Source of the DNA: Tritrichomonas musculus
Taxonomy: Eukaryota; Parabasalia; Tritrichomonadida; Tritrichomonadidae
Assembly: GCA_039105265.1 (NCBI GenBank)
Contig: JAPFFF010000013.1
Location: forward strand, 1,178,001-1,242,000
Reading direction: 5' to 3'
Length of the DNA stretch: 64,000 nt
Below are positions 38,773 through 48,763 of this stretch, one piece after another. The notes beneath the pieces are model-generated. The model had not been told where the DNA came from and did not search any database. It saw only the letters and a list, made by a program, of their open reading frames with translations. Numbering within the stretch: the first letter of the stretch is position 1; each line of letters opens with the position of its first letter. Position numbers and translations under genes: made by a program.

Positions 38773-39057
38773 AAAGTGAGAGGCATCCCGCTGAGCTTCC
38801 TGGAGTGCATTCGTAGTGATGCCGCCGGTGTGCCACAGGAGGACTGGCCGCAGGAGTGCTTCAGCAAGAATTCCCGCTTTGAGCTGTCGGAGAGCTCGCT
38901 GTGCTGCATACTGGCGTACCTGCGCGGTGTGCTGGACAGCCAGGATCCATTGACTGGCGATGTCGAGGCAGCCCTTGGGCAAGCTACAGTAAATATTGCC
39001 GAGGATAGAAAAGATGTTAATAAAGTTATGCAATTTTTAAATAAGGCTCTTTATTAA
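38773..39057 (+). pseudogene. Unrecognised GC-rich coding fragment 1
   Basis: An open frame that begins with KVRGIPLSFLECIRSDAAG and ends NIAEDRKDVNKVMQFLNKAL before a TAA. It is in frame with an ATG at 38695, but the sequence between is AT-rich and may not belong. GC content is far above the surroundings up to about 39000 and then falls within the same frame. I do not recognise the family. Without a convincing start it is called a fragment. It is convergent with the next gene, with only 14 bases between the stops. Confidence 0.45.
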
Positions 39058-39071
39058 ACTACTTTAAAATT

Positions 39072-39895
39072 TTATTTTGGCTCGCGCTTGCTCATGCCCA
39101 TCATTTCACGCTGGATTGCTGCTGCAAGTTCCTCTGCGCTTGTGTCTCGGGAGGGCCTGTCAGCAAAGGCGGATGCGTTTGATGATTTGAAAGGGGAAGG
39201 TGACACAAAATCAAAGCTCGCGACTGGCTCATCCGGTACATATACAATACCGTCAAATACCTGCTTTTTAATGATGTTCATCTGGAAGGACCTGTAGTTT
39301 GCCTCGAGCTCATTGAGCATGCTGTCAAGAGGATCCCACTCCCAGGATGGCTTCCCGGCTGGCCGCGGCTGTTTGCTGAGCTTAATTATAAAGTTAACAC
39401 CAGCTTGCTGGAATGGATTTTACATGCTGCCCTTGCTGAGCAGCGAGCCGAGGAGCTCCTCGCAGTTTTTTTTAGCAACAGCCATTGCGTGTGTGTCAAA
39501 GGGGAGACCACTGGAGCTGTGCGTATTAGTCTAGCTGTAATGGTTGCCGCATCCAGAGCACTGCGCTCCACCCTGCACTTGAAGTCCACCTGCACCCTGC
39601 ACTCATTAGCTCCGCACAGCTCAACATCAGGCAGCTCCGCGTAGTTCACGAGGAGACCACCCTGCACACCCTGCGCGCATGCAACCTCAAGGCTGCCTAG
39701 ATCCGAAACACCGAGGTGTGCCGCAAGCTCACTGCTGAAGAGTGCTGCCTGGTACCCCTGTGCAAAGGCAATCTCAAAGTACCCGTGCACAGGCATGCTG
39801 GGCTGTCCGCTGGTCGAGACTATTGTAATGCAGCTGCCGGGCGAGCTTATGTCATAGGCCACTGTCTGAGTGTTGCAAATGATGCCAACTGTCAT
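39072..39895 (-). pseudogene. Unrecognised GC-rich gene, broken
   Basis: Minus-strand coding sequence from an ATG at 39895 (MTVGIICNTQTVAYDIS) to a stop at 39072 (MMGMSKREPK at the end). Coding signal moves between frames: a frame shift near 39495-39515 and an in-frame TAA at 39420-39422 interrupt it. Protein-like segments include GSLEVACAQGVQGGLLVNYA and NYRSFQMNIIKKQVFDGIVY. No signal peptide, membrane segment or known domain was recognised. The AT-rich sequence upstream of 39895 contains GTAAGT on this strand, but it does not fit the strict trichomonad intron consensus. Confidence 0.5.
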
Positions 39896-39962
39896 ATATG
39901 TAAAATAATTTAATAATTTAAATAATAAAAAAATATTTTTAATTAATAATTCACTTACAAGA

Positions 39963-40487
39963 ATGATCAAGAGGACTGATGGCAAGTGCCAAGTGGACGG
40001 CAGCAACAGGGTGTATGTCGAGCATCAGATGCTTTCGACCTTCACCATCACAGTGCTTGACAGTGAGATGCACGCGCTGAGCTCATGGTGGCTGCATGCC
40101 AGACAGCTGGCGAGCGACAGATTCTACAGCAGCCAGAGTATAGTCAACTTGATGGTCTCGTACAGCTACTTTGCCTACGTGCCTGCCGACAACACGGTCT
40201 GTGCAACAATTTCAGCAAAGCTCAGCACACTGCACGAGGCAACCCACTGGAGCATGGACCAGATATGTGCCGAAACTGATGTGTTTATGAGGGACGACAT
40301 GCAGTGCATCAAGTAGTGGTTCATGACTGAGATGAAGAATGCCCTGGGACACCCCGTTAGCATTGATGCCGGCACTGAGGGCACTGAGGTGTACGTGATG
40401 GGCATACCCGGCACTGAGTGCAACGCAAAATCTTACTTGCAGGTGTGCGAGAAGCTCGAGATTCTCAAAATCCCAAACATTTCAATA
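39963..40487 (+). pseudogene. Unrecognised GC-rich gene, interrupted by an amber codon
   Basis: An open frame from ATG 39963 (MIKRTDGKCQVDGSNRVYVE) with an in-frame TAG at 40314-40316, after which the same frame continues with protein-like sequence (MTEMKNALGHPVSIDAG, then VYVMGIPGTECNA) until composition turns AT-rich near 40487 and a stop at 40544. Only this one stop separates the halves, which suggests a recent nonsense mutation, a sequencing error or readthrough. The family is not recognised; several His, Asp and Cys residues recur but no motif is clear. Confidence 0.45.
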
Positions 40488-40635
40488 AGTAAACATCATC
40501 AAAATAAAATATTATCAAACTATTTAAAATATTTCAAAATATAAAATATTTTTGAATGTTAAAAAGGGAACAACTATTTAATATAAAATTGAGAATATTA
40601 TATTATTTCAATATGAAAAATATTTTAAAAATTGA

Positions 40636-41682
40636 ATGATTGGATTTTTCTTCGCATTTTCAACCTGCGCACTCCAGAATTGCAGATTGTCAGCTGAAAA
40701 TGTTGCTGGCGTACAAACAATGAAGGATTTGTTCAGTATTAAATGTAATAATATATTACTCACAAACATTACTTCAGCATCCAGCAGTGAGCCATTTTTG
40801 GAAATTAATGAATTTTCTGAAATGGATAATGATATAACAGTTACATTTACAAATTGTGATTTTTCCAAATCGTCAACTTTGGCATATTATCAAACAGACC
40901 AATGGCAAAATACAGTAATAAATGCAAGGAATACACTTATCGGTGGTGGATTTAAAAGAAATTCAAACATTGTTAAAGTATTACTTGAAAATTGTCTAAT
41001 TAATCTAACAATGATTTCTGAAAACGGTAACACACTCAGTAACCAAAATGTAATTTTTAAGAAATGTAAATTTGTTGGAAGTAATAGTATGTTCAACAGT
41101 GCGCTATTTAATTATTTCTTTCATTTAGGATATGATGAGTTTAATGTAGAGTTTATTGACTGCGAATTTAACTTAGACGAAAATTGGAATTCATATGATA
41201 GTCACCTCGAAGCACCGAGTAAGCAATTCATTGTGATAAACAATCCAGCAATGTTCACAGTTAATATAAGCTTCATAAGGTGCTTCACAAGCAACAACTT
41301 CAAAGATGCCAATTATAAATTTATCAAAATATCCAACCTGACAAACAATGAAGATAATGTCAGAATTGTTGGTGAAGACAACAGCTTCCCCATTCAGTGG
41401 AGCACTGTGAGCAGTGAGGATGACTTGTTCAAGGAGAGCGACTGGGAAATACTGATCAACAGCACTGACTACATACCAACACAGGAGCCATCTTTCATAT
41501 ATTCATCAAATAATACACCGGCAGACTCTGGCGAGGGTGCAGCAAGTGGAAACTCAAACAAGAGCAAAACATGGATGATTGTCGCAATAGTATTCATGGC
41601 TGCCTTTGTTGTTGCAATTGTGGCACTGGTCATTGTGCTAGTGTTGAAAAGAAAGAAATATGATAGATCAGAAAATGAATAA
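40636..41682 (+). CDS. Membrane-anchored beta-helix surface protein, short
   Basis: A 348-residue protein with an N-terminal hydrophobic stretch (MIGFFFAFSTCAL) that can act as a signal peptide, a short right-handed beta-helix region with repeated TFTNCDF / LLENCLI / IFKKCKF / EFIDCEF turns, a low-complexity Ser/Gly spacer near residue 300, a transmembrane helix (about 315-338, IVAIVFMAAFVVAIVALVIVLVL) and a KRKKYDRSENE cytosolic tail. The architecture is a miniature of the C-terminal part of the giant protein at 21515-32767. It directly follows the GC-rich island. It could be the truncated 3' end of a larger family member that acquired a new start; the frame is intact. Confidence 0.75.
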   Translation: MIGFFFAFSTCALQNCRLSAENVAGVQTMKDLFSIKCNNILLTNITSASSSEPFLEINEFSEMDNDITVTFTNCDFSKSSTLAYYQTDQWQNTVINARNTLIGGGFKRNSNIVKVLLENCLINLTMISENGNTLSNQNVIFKKCKFVGSNSMFNSALFNYFFHLGYDEFNVEFIDCEFNLDENWNSYDSHLEAPSKQFIVINNPAMFTVNISFIRCFTSNNFKDANYKFIKISNLTNNEDNVRIVGEDNSFPIQWSTVSSEDDLFKESDWEILINSTDYIPTQEPSFIYSSNNTPADSGEGAASGNSNKSKTWMIVAIVFMAAFVVAIVALVIVLVLKRKKYDRSENE

Positions 41683-41804
41683 TATTTAAAATAAATAAAT
41701 AAAAAAAATGCTTATTTAATTTACTGTAATATTCCTCAAAATGACTAAATATATCATCAAACATAATATGCTGAAAATTAGTATAAAAAATCATTATATT
41801 ATAT

Positions 41805-42610
41805 TATTATTCACTAGCTTCCGAGCAAAGCAATTCAAGTGCACAATTTAAGCTTGGACAAAACTATGAAAAAGGAGATAATTTGCATAGAGATATAAAC
41901 AAAGCAATTTATTATTATTCACTCGCCGCCGAAAAAAACCATTTAGATGCACAAGTTAATCTCGGAACTTTATATTATAATGGAAAATATATCACACAAA
42001 ATTTAGACAAAGCATTTTATTATTTTTCACTTGCAGCAGTTCTAAACTCTCCATTAGGCCAATATAATCTTGGTCTAATTTACTTCAAACTAAAAGATTT
42101 TAATAAATCTAATCATTATTTTAAACTTGCGGCAAATCAAAATAATTCTCTCGCACAAATTTTTTTGGGTACAAATTTATTATGAAAAAATTCAAAAGAC
42201 AATTTTTTATTTTACACTTGCTGCAAATCAAAATGATGCTGAAGCTTTGGCAATTCTTGGCTTAATATATTTAGAAGGACAAAATGTCTCACAGGATATA
42301 AATAAAGTTATCAAATATTATACACTAGCTGCAAATGGAAATAATGTAGATGCTCAATTCAATCTTGGGTTATTGTATATTATGATGATAAATATATTCC
42401 TAGAGACATCAATAAATCAATTCATTATTTTAAACTTGCTGCAGATCAAAATGATGTTCGAGCTCAAGTAAATCTTGCCACATTGTATAATGAAGGGAAA
42501 TATATATCTCGTGATATTAAAAAGGCCATTCATTTGTATACACTCGCTGCAAATCAAAATGATACGATGGCACAATATGAACTGGGAATGCATCATTGTC
42601 TCCTTTCTCA
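41805..42610 (+). pseudogene. Sel1-repeat gene fragment with frame shifts
   Basis: About seven Sel1-like repeats (for example INKAIYYYSLAAEKNHLDAQ and IKKAIHLYTLAANQNDTMAQ) spread over three frames, with breaks near 42180 and near 42385. It has no start and no upstream kinase domain. At about 42592 it runs tail-to-tail into another Sel1 fragment on the opposite strand, so a deletion or inversion joined two family members here. The best match in the window is the intact kinase-Sel1 protein at 60385-63978. Confidence 0.8.
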
Positions 42611-43115
42611 ATCGCAAGTTTGTAATATTTGATCGCTTCTTCTTTGTTTACTGGAACTCCCTCTCCATATTGAAGCATATCTGCATAGTTATTCATTGCA
42701 CTGCTATTTCCTTTATTAATCGCCATCTTATAATATTCGATTGCTTCTTCTTTATTAATTGGAACTCCATTGTCATGCTCAAGCATATAAGCATAATGAT
42801 ACATCGCTTCACCATTACCAAGTTCAATTCCTCGTTGGAAAAGTTTCAGAGCTTCTTCTTTATCAACTGGAATATCATCGCCCATAAGAACCATATAGCC
42901 ATAACTTGCCATTGCATCTGGATTACCACAATATGAGGCCATTCGAAGATGTTTAGATGCTTCTTTCAATGGCTCGTTTGAAATATTCGGCCATGTTGTG
43001 TGAGTTTCGAGTCATATCAAATTTAATCGTAGAATCTGAATTTCGAATTTTTTTTAAAAGTTCTTCCAATGAACCGTTTGAAGCAAATTCTGTGATAATT
43101 CTGTGAGAAGTGGCA
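42590..43115 (-). pseudogene. Kinase-Sel1 gene fragment
   Basis: On the minus strand the sequence starts with a kinase N-lobe piece (ATSHRIITEFASNGSLEELL, then IKFDMTR) and passes within about 60 bases, via a frame change, into four Sel1 repeats (YCGNPDAMASYGYMVLMGDD, then DKEEALKLFQRGIELGNGEA, and two more). The catalytic loop, DFG and C-lobe are missing, so most of the kinase domain has been deleted. The fragment ends in the junction with the plus-strand Sel1 remnant. Confidence 0.75.
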
Positions 43116-43171
43116 CCATTTTATATTGATGGACTTATTTTTATAAAAGATATTCTGAAAAATCAATCAAT

Positions 43172-43172
<1 letters not shown>

Positions 43173-43212
<40 letters not shown>
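43173..43212. repeat. A40 homopolymer
   Basis: An uninterrupted run of 40 A. Similar runs occur at 33226-33266 (41) and 60003-60037 (35), plus T24 at 15487-15510. Exact lengths are unreliable in sequence data. They resemble slippage tracts or old retroposition tails, but no retroposed gene copy is attached to any of them. Confidence 0.8.
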
Positions 43213-43216
<4 letters not shown>

Positions 43217-43365
43217 GTATTCTCAAAAGACTATTGTTTCTTTACTCACCAAAAAATATTATTTTGAGTGATATTTAACGATCCTGAACTTATTTAACAG
43301 AATAATTCTTTTATTACCGCTTTAATTTTTGAATAAGATCGTTTTTATATTTTCTGCCATATCAA

Positions 43366-44709
43366 ATGTCTGAAAGAAAAGTCAATTATTCTTTGAGTAC
43401 AGAGAATATTAAAACAGTTCCATTCGCCAAATATGAAAAAAACTTCACATTTATAGTAAATGGGAAAAGATATGAAACAAGCCGCTTTATTGCTGATTTT
43501 CTGTCACCTATTGTTTGTAATTATCATTTTGAAGATGAAACATTTGATGAATTTACTATTAACACAACGCAAAAAAAACAAAATCAAACAGGCGGTGATG
43601 ATTTATTACAAGAATTTCTCCAAATAATTAATTTCAACGAAATTGAACTTGGAAGCAGTCAACGAAAAAAATATGGTGAATATTTCTTACAGCTTGGTAA
43701 CATTGAGGAGTACCTCCGACTGTGCCCAGAGTATTTCAGCGATTTGAGTCCCGATAATGTAATCGACCGTTTAAAATTTATAGCAGAAACGATGAAAACG
43801 CACAGAAAAGGAACGGATTCACTCAAACTGACAGGGAAAATCAACGACTTGATTGAATTTGCAGCTGAACATTTCTACCAGATTCCACTCGAGAATATGA
43901 AAACGGTTGAGATTGAGATTCTTGCAGCAGTCATCAAAAACGCGAAACTTCGTCTTGAAGATGAAGAATCGCTTTTTGAACTGATTCTTGGCCTGCATGA
44001 AGAGGACCGAGAGTACTCATCACTTTTTGAATATGTTGACTTCAAGCATTTGAAAAGTGAGAGTGTGAAAGAATTCATCGACCAATTTGACATTGAATAT
44101 TTGAATATAGGAGCATGGCAGTCGATTTGTTAGCGACTTGTTGGAGTTTGTGAGAGTCCCGTCGAAAGAGAGAGATACATTTTGAAATACTACGAATTTC
44201 GACACAAAGAAGGAGAAGAGTTCAAAGGCATCATGCATCACCTGACAGAAGAAACAGGTGGAAACATCCACGACAACGGAACAATCGAAATCACATCAAA
44301 TTCAATTTACAATAGCAGTTGTTACCCAAGGAACATCGTTGACTACCAAAGCAGCAATTATTATGAAACAGATTGTGATGAGAATTCAGAAATTTGTTTT
44401 GATTTCAAAGACAAGGAAATCCAGATCACGTGTTACTCACTGAAATCAGATGGCCGGGGCCAAAACGGCAATCACCTGAAGAGCTGGGTTGCTGAAGTTT
44501 CGAACGATCATCAGAAGTGGGATGAGATTGACAAGCGTGAAAATAACTCTATTTTGAATGGGGCAAATGTTATTGGCACATTCGAAACGAAAGAAAATAA
44601 ATCTTTTTATCGATTTGTTCGACTACGACAAACAGGAAAAAGCTGGTGTGATAATTATTACACTGCAATTGCATCAATTGAATTCTATGGAAAAATGAAG
44701 CATCCTTAA
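43366..44709 (+). pseudogene. BTB/BACK plus F5/8C-domain gene interrupted by TAG
   Basis: The first part (43366-44133) has a BTB-like start (FTFIVNGKRYETSRFIADFL) and a helical BACK-like region; the second part (to 44709) is an F5/8 type C (discoidin-like) domain ending FYGKMKHP, with YYTAIASIEFYG as a typical last strand. Both lie in one frame, separated only by a TAG at 44131-44133. BTB-BACK-F5/8C proteins are a common intracellular family in trichomonads, perhaps cullin adaptors. One stop in an otherwise clean gene suggests a recent nonsense mutation or an error; readthrough is possible. Truncated translation would lose the F5/8C domain. Confidence 0.75.
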
Positions 44710-45167
44710 TCAATTTTATTTTTATAATCATTATAAACATCAATAAGTATAATAAAAAGTAAACTTTATTAAAATTTGAATGCTTATTTGATTTACTAAA
44801 TAATTTTTTTTTTTTAGGAGATATTGACCTTGTATCGTACCTCAGAAAAAATCTGCTAGAACTTTTTTGCACTTTTGCAAAAAATACCATGAGTAGCTTT
44901 ACTTTTTACGATACAATTTTTTACAAATATTGTTAATCATATAATTTGAAAAGATTAATAAACATTTATTGTTATTTATAGCATTATAGGCACTAATATG
45001 TGAAGAAAATCTTCTATATTTTTTTATAAAGAGATATCAATAATATTATTGGCTAATATTTTTTTAATTAATAAAAAGTGTTATAAAACGAATTCATATT
45101 GACCAATATACATGGGAAATTGAGCCTGTATTATAAGGTCGATTCATATACAGTAAAAAGAAAGAAG
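44710..45167. other. Intergenic, nothing recognised
   Basis: AT-rich spacer between convergent broken genes. No open frame, repeat or RNA structure stood out. Confidence 0.5.
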
Positions 45168-45827
45168 TCATTGCTTTAAATGTGAATCAAAAAACGGTTT
45201 TAAAAAGTTTAAAGTTTTTGAAACATTTTCTTGTAATTCGCTCGTGGCTGATAAATTTAAAATCGGTTTTTCCCAGTTTTGTGGTTTTATATATTCTGGG
45301 TGTTTCACCATTTCGGGCCAGACAATTTCGTGGAAATACGTGCAATGTTCATTCACTGGATTTTTAAAAGGATTTTCAAGATAATCCTTTTCAATTATAG
45401 CATCTCTTGTCCATGGATATCGATGAATTCTTCTGTCCAACGCAATTTCATAATCTGTTTCAATATTATATTCAATCGTTACTCAAACGTCAACAAGATC
45501 AGCAGATCTTGGATCTGCAAATAATATAAAGCCATCAATAATTAAAATTGGTGAATTATCTCGAGCAATCGCTTTGAAAAATAACTTCCAATCGATCGAT
45601 TTTTTAAGATCTAAATTGGTGAATTTTTTACCAAAAATTTCAGTTTTTCGAGCTTTGTATTTTCGGAAGTATTTTTCCATTGGAATGACTGAAAATTGTT
45701 CGTCGTATTTCTCATATATGGTCATTATCTCTTCAATTATGGTGGATTTTCCACTAGTTGATGGGCCACATATTCCTATTACCAATTGGTTTTCTTTTTT
45801 TATAAGTTCATTATCATTAGAACTCAT
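45168..45827 (-). pseudogene. Nicotinamide riboside/uridine kinase-like gene interrupted by TGA
   Basis: A P-loop nucleoside kinase of about 219 codons. Near the N-terminus VIGICGPSTSGKST is the ATP-binding loop; ILIIDGFILF corresponds to the acidic strand (VEGFLLF in human NRK1); FHEIVWPEMVKHPEY matches the VWP segment of the NRK lid region. The family phosphorylates nicotinamide riboside for NAD synthesis, or uridine. A single in-frame TGA at 45483-45485 splits it; the frame continues cleanly on the other side. If the stop is real the product loses its C-terminal 90 residues and is probably inactive. Confidence 0.75.
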
Positions 45828-46340
45828 TTACTGATCTCTCAAAAAAATTCAATTAAAAATTGGCCACAATATTAAAATTCAATTCAAAACTATGTCATAC
45901 TAAGTTTTACTAATTTCTCGAAAAAAAATTCAAAAATTCAGACATTAATGAGCTTAATTTTTTAAAAATCTATTAAATACAATTTATAATTGCCTTTTTT
46001 CCGAAAAAAACTAGAAATAAAGTAGATAAATTTTTATATTGTATAAAATATTGTATATTTCTTTTATCAAATGAGTTTTTCTAGTTTAAAAAAACACTGA
46101 AAAATTAAAAAATCAAAGTTCAAGTGGATAAAAAGGGTAATTACTTTCAATATAATTTAATTTCAGAATTTATCAATAACTGATCATCAATTTGGCATTA
46201 ATGCAAATTCACTTCCGCCATATAAATGCAAGAAATTGTAATTTTCAATATCTATGATTTCATATAAAGATCGTTATTCCAAAAACAAGACAAAAATTGA
46301 AAGAGAATTTTGAAAATTTTACAAATTGAGTGTAAAATTT
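45828..46340. other. Divergent intergenic region, nothing recognised
   Basis: AT-rich DNA between the start of the minus-strand nucleoside kinase and the plus-strand TKL kinase, so it should hold both promoters. Apart from the initiator at 46341 no motif is clear. Confidence 0.5.
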
Positions 46341-46348
46341 TCATTTTT
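46341..46348 (+). promoter_or_regulatory. Initiator TCATTTTT of the TKL kinase
   Basis: TCATTTTT matches the trichomonad initiator, with the A of TCA 11 bases before the ATG at 46354. It is the same octamer as before the double-pseudokinase gene, which supports both starts. Confidence 0.65.
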
Positions 46349-46353
46349 AAATA

Positions 46354-47730
46354 ATGAGTAATCCGAACGTTTTCATAATTGTTTACAAAGGCAAAGAAAT
46401 AATATTTGATTTCCCAAAGGTGAATTTTAAACATGAACTAGTACAATCAATTTCATATTTATTACAGCATTTTGTTAGAATTAAAGGCATTATTCAATAT
46501 AATTTGCTAGAGGAACTATGCTTCAGCGAAAAAATAGTTTTCGAAGATTCATTACCATTAGTTTTTTATGAAAATTCAGCCTATGCTTTTATTGACTTTA
46601 GAGAATTATTCACTTTTTATCAAAAAAAAAGTCATAAAATTAACTCCATTACTTTTTATACAGAACAAATCGAACCAAGAAATTGTAATTCACAATATCT
46701 TTCAGAAATTGCCAAACAATATGGTTTGCATGATTATCCATTAGAAATACAATGTGATAGTAATGAAGAAGTTATTAAACGTCTTAGAGAAGAAAACAAC
46801 AAATTAAAAAAGTATTTATTTGCAGTCAAAGAGAAAAAAGCCGACATTTCATTCTTTGATTTCGATGATTACGAAGAAGGAGAAATGATTGGCAATGGTG
46901 CCACGTCAAGTATAAAGCTATACAAGAAGAAAGATGTTCAAAAATATGCAAAGAAAGAATTGAGAGACTTTAATAAAATAACGCTTCAACATTTCATTAC
47001 GGAAGGGAAAATTCTGTTCAAGTTACATCATCCATGCATTGTAGACATCATTGCAGTCAACTATGGAGATGATAAAAATCCTCCATCGATGATACTTTCA
47101 CTTGAATCTGAATCACTTGAAGATGCAATTGAAAAAAATGAACTTGATCATAATCAAAAGAACATGATTCTCGTTGAAATTGTCCTCGGAATGCGTTATA
47201 TTCATCATCGTAATTTCATGCACAGAGATTTGAAGCCTGGAAACATTCTCCTCACAAAAGAAAAACACGTGAAAATCAGTGATTTCGGACTCGCTAAAGA
47301 AATTAATATCTCAGTTTCCTTGACAAAAGGCGTTGGAACATTGCGTTTCATGGCACCTGAGCTCTATGATTGTAACATTGAATACACAAATAAGGTCGAT
47401 GTTTATGCTTTCGGCATCATTTTGTTTTATCTTGTAACAAATGGTTATCCACCTTACATAATGAAGAATATCATGAATGGTGTCATTCCCACAATTCCTC
47501 CAAGAGTTGCCAGCTGGGTATCGCAGCTGATTGTTCAATGCCTGTCTTTTGATCCTGAAAACCGTCCAACATTCGTTGAAATATTTGAACTAATGAAGTC
47601 AAATAATTTCGATTTCTTCAGTGATAAGAACGGCCAACCGCTGGATGAGATTCAACTTAAATCGAAGCAAGATATTGAAACCCGTGTTTTGGAGATTGAA
47701 GCATTTGAATACCAACACCAAAATGATTAA
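46354..47730 (+). CDS. TKL-type protein kinase
   Basis: A 458-residue kinase of the tyrosine-kinase-like group that is greatly expanded in trichomonads; the likely activity is Ser/Thr phosphorylation. Residues 1-150 form the N-terminal helical region found in many of these proteins, with a short coiled coil at about 145-165 (EEVIKRLREENNKLKKYL). The kinase domain spans about 172-430: glycine loop GNGATSS from Gly180, Lys200, HRDLKPGN with Asp292, DFG 310-312, APE 334-336, and DVYAFGIILFYLVT. All catalytic residues are present. The stop codon is within TTAAATC, giving a TAAA signal. Confidence 0.92.
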   Translation: MSNPNVFIIVYKGKEIIFDFPKVNFKHELVQSISYLLQHFVRIKGIIQYNLLEELCFSEKIVFEDSLPLVFYENSAYAFIDFRELFTFYQKKSHKINSITFYTEQIEPRNCNSQYLSEIAKQYGLHDYPLEIQCDSNEEVIKRLREENNKLKKYLFAVKEKKADISFFDFDDYEEGEMIGNGATSSIKLYKKKDVQKYAKKELRDFNKITLQHFITEGKILFKLHHPCIVDIIAVNYGDDKNPPSMILSLESESLEDAIEKNELDHNQKNMILVEIVLGMRYIHHRNFMHRDLKPGNILLTKEKHVKISDFGLAKEINISVSLTKGVGTLRFMAPELYDCNIEYTNKVDVYAFGIILFYLVTNGYPPYIMKNIMNGVIPTIPPRVASWVSQLIVQCLSFDPENRPTFVEIFELMKSNNFDFFSDKNGQPLDEIQLKSKQDIETRVLEIEAFEYQHQND

Positions 47731-48193
47731 ATCTTTTTATCTATATATGTATTTATTTTTAATATGAATGATAAAGTTTAGATTTATATTATAACAAAAT
47801 TGGTAAACAATTTCCTGAGAACACCATTATCAGGTTTGCAACACATCATTGTTAACGAAAAACATCGTAATTTCAAGATAATTTTTTTTACGCACTTTTT
47901 CGAAAATTTTCTTTCAATTTTGAAAGGCTTCTGAAAAAGAACAAAATAAAAATATAGCAAATTAAAAACATTATATCATTATTATTTTTATTAACATAAC
48001 AATTATTCTTATCTTCATTTGATTTTTTATAAGTAAATAATCCCTTATGTATCAATTGTTTCAATGATATCATTAGATTATTATATTTAAAAACAATGCT
48101 TTAACAACACTACATGAACTGTTTGAGGATTGTTAAAAACGTATTTTCTTTAATGAGTCATATAAATCTTTAAGGAAATAATATAACGATTTC

Positions 48194-48274
48194 ATTGTTA
48201 TAATGAAATTATTTGGAATGATAAAAGCTTATTTGCCGATAAAATAGGGGAAAAAATAATTTCATTATAACAAT
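48194..48274. repeat. Perfect 20-bp inverted repeat, 41-bp spacer
   Basis: ATTGTTATAATGAAATTATT at 48194-48213 is exactly complementary to 48255-48274. It could form a strong hairpin, or be the ends of a very small MITE. No target duplication is evident. Confidence 0.7.
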
Positions 48275-48763
48275 TTATTTCTTTAGTCATTATACTGATC
48301 AAAGATTATGAAAGTGGAAAATATGTATAAATGAAATTATTTCATATTTAATATGTAATTGCCTGGAATATGTAAGCAAAGGAAAGATAAAAATTTCAAA
48401 ATATGAGAAAAGTTCTGCTGAGTTCATCATATTAAATAACCGCACGATTCGACATACCTTATTAAAAAATTGCTGACCCCAGCTATGTACGATTAAAATC
48501 CTTTCAAAAAAATTGAATTAAAATTTTCGAAATTTTGCGGATTTTCATCTATCGAATTTAATAATATTTTATCAATATTTCTTTTTTGGATTTTTATTGT
48601 GAAACAAAAACAAAGAAGTGTTTTTTCAATTTTTTTTTAAATTTATTTATTGAGATATTAGTGGATTTTTTTAGGAAATCCAATTTCATCTGAAAAGTGG
48701 GTGTAAAAACGATTATTTTACGTAAAAAGTTTAAACAAAAATAAACTAAGTTGAGATACAGAT

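Larger units (their letters stand above)
38773..40487. other. GC-rich island (foreign-looking DNA)
   Basis: A 1.7-kb block with many GC-ending codons (CTG, GAG, AGC, GCC) inside DNA that is otherwise about three quarters A+T. It has three coding segments in +, -, + order (38773-39057, 39072-39895, 39963-40487), separated by short AT-rich gaps such as 39897-39957. Composition changes sharply at both ends. The 3' part of the next gene (about 41360-41600) is also richer in GC. The block is probably inserted DNA, from a viral-like element or a horizontal transfer, or an assembly chimera. Confidence 0.6.

Noticed and set aside
38767-39033. Minus-strand open frame in the GC-rich island
   Set aside because: The plus-strand frame reads as more protein-like and continues into AT-rich sequence with its own stop; GC-rich DNA opens antisense frames by chance.
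40175-40423. Minus-strand frame opposite the amber-interrupted gene
   Set aside because: It has no interruption but a composition typical of antisense (Met/Ser/Thr-rich), and does not extend over the block, so the plus strand was preferred.
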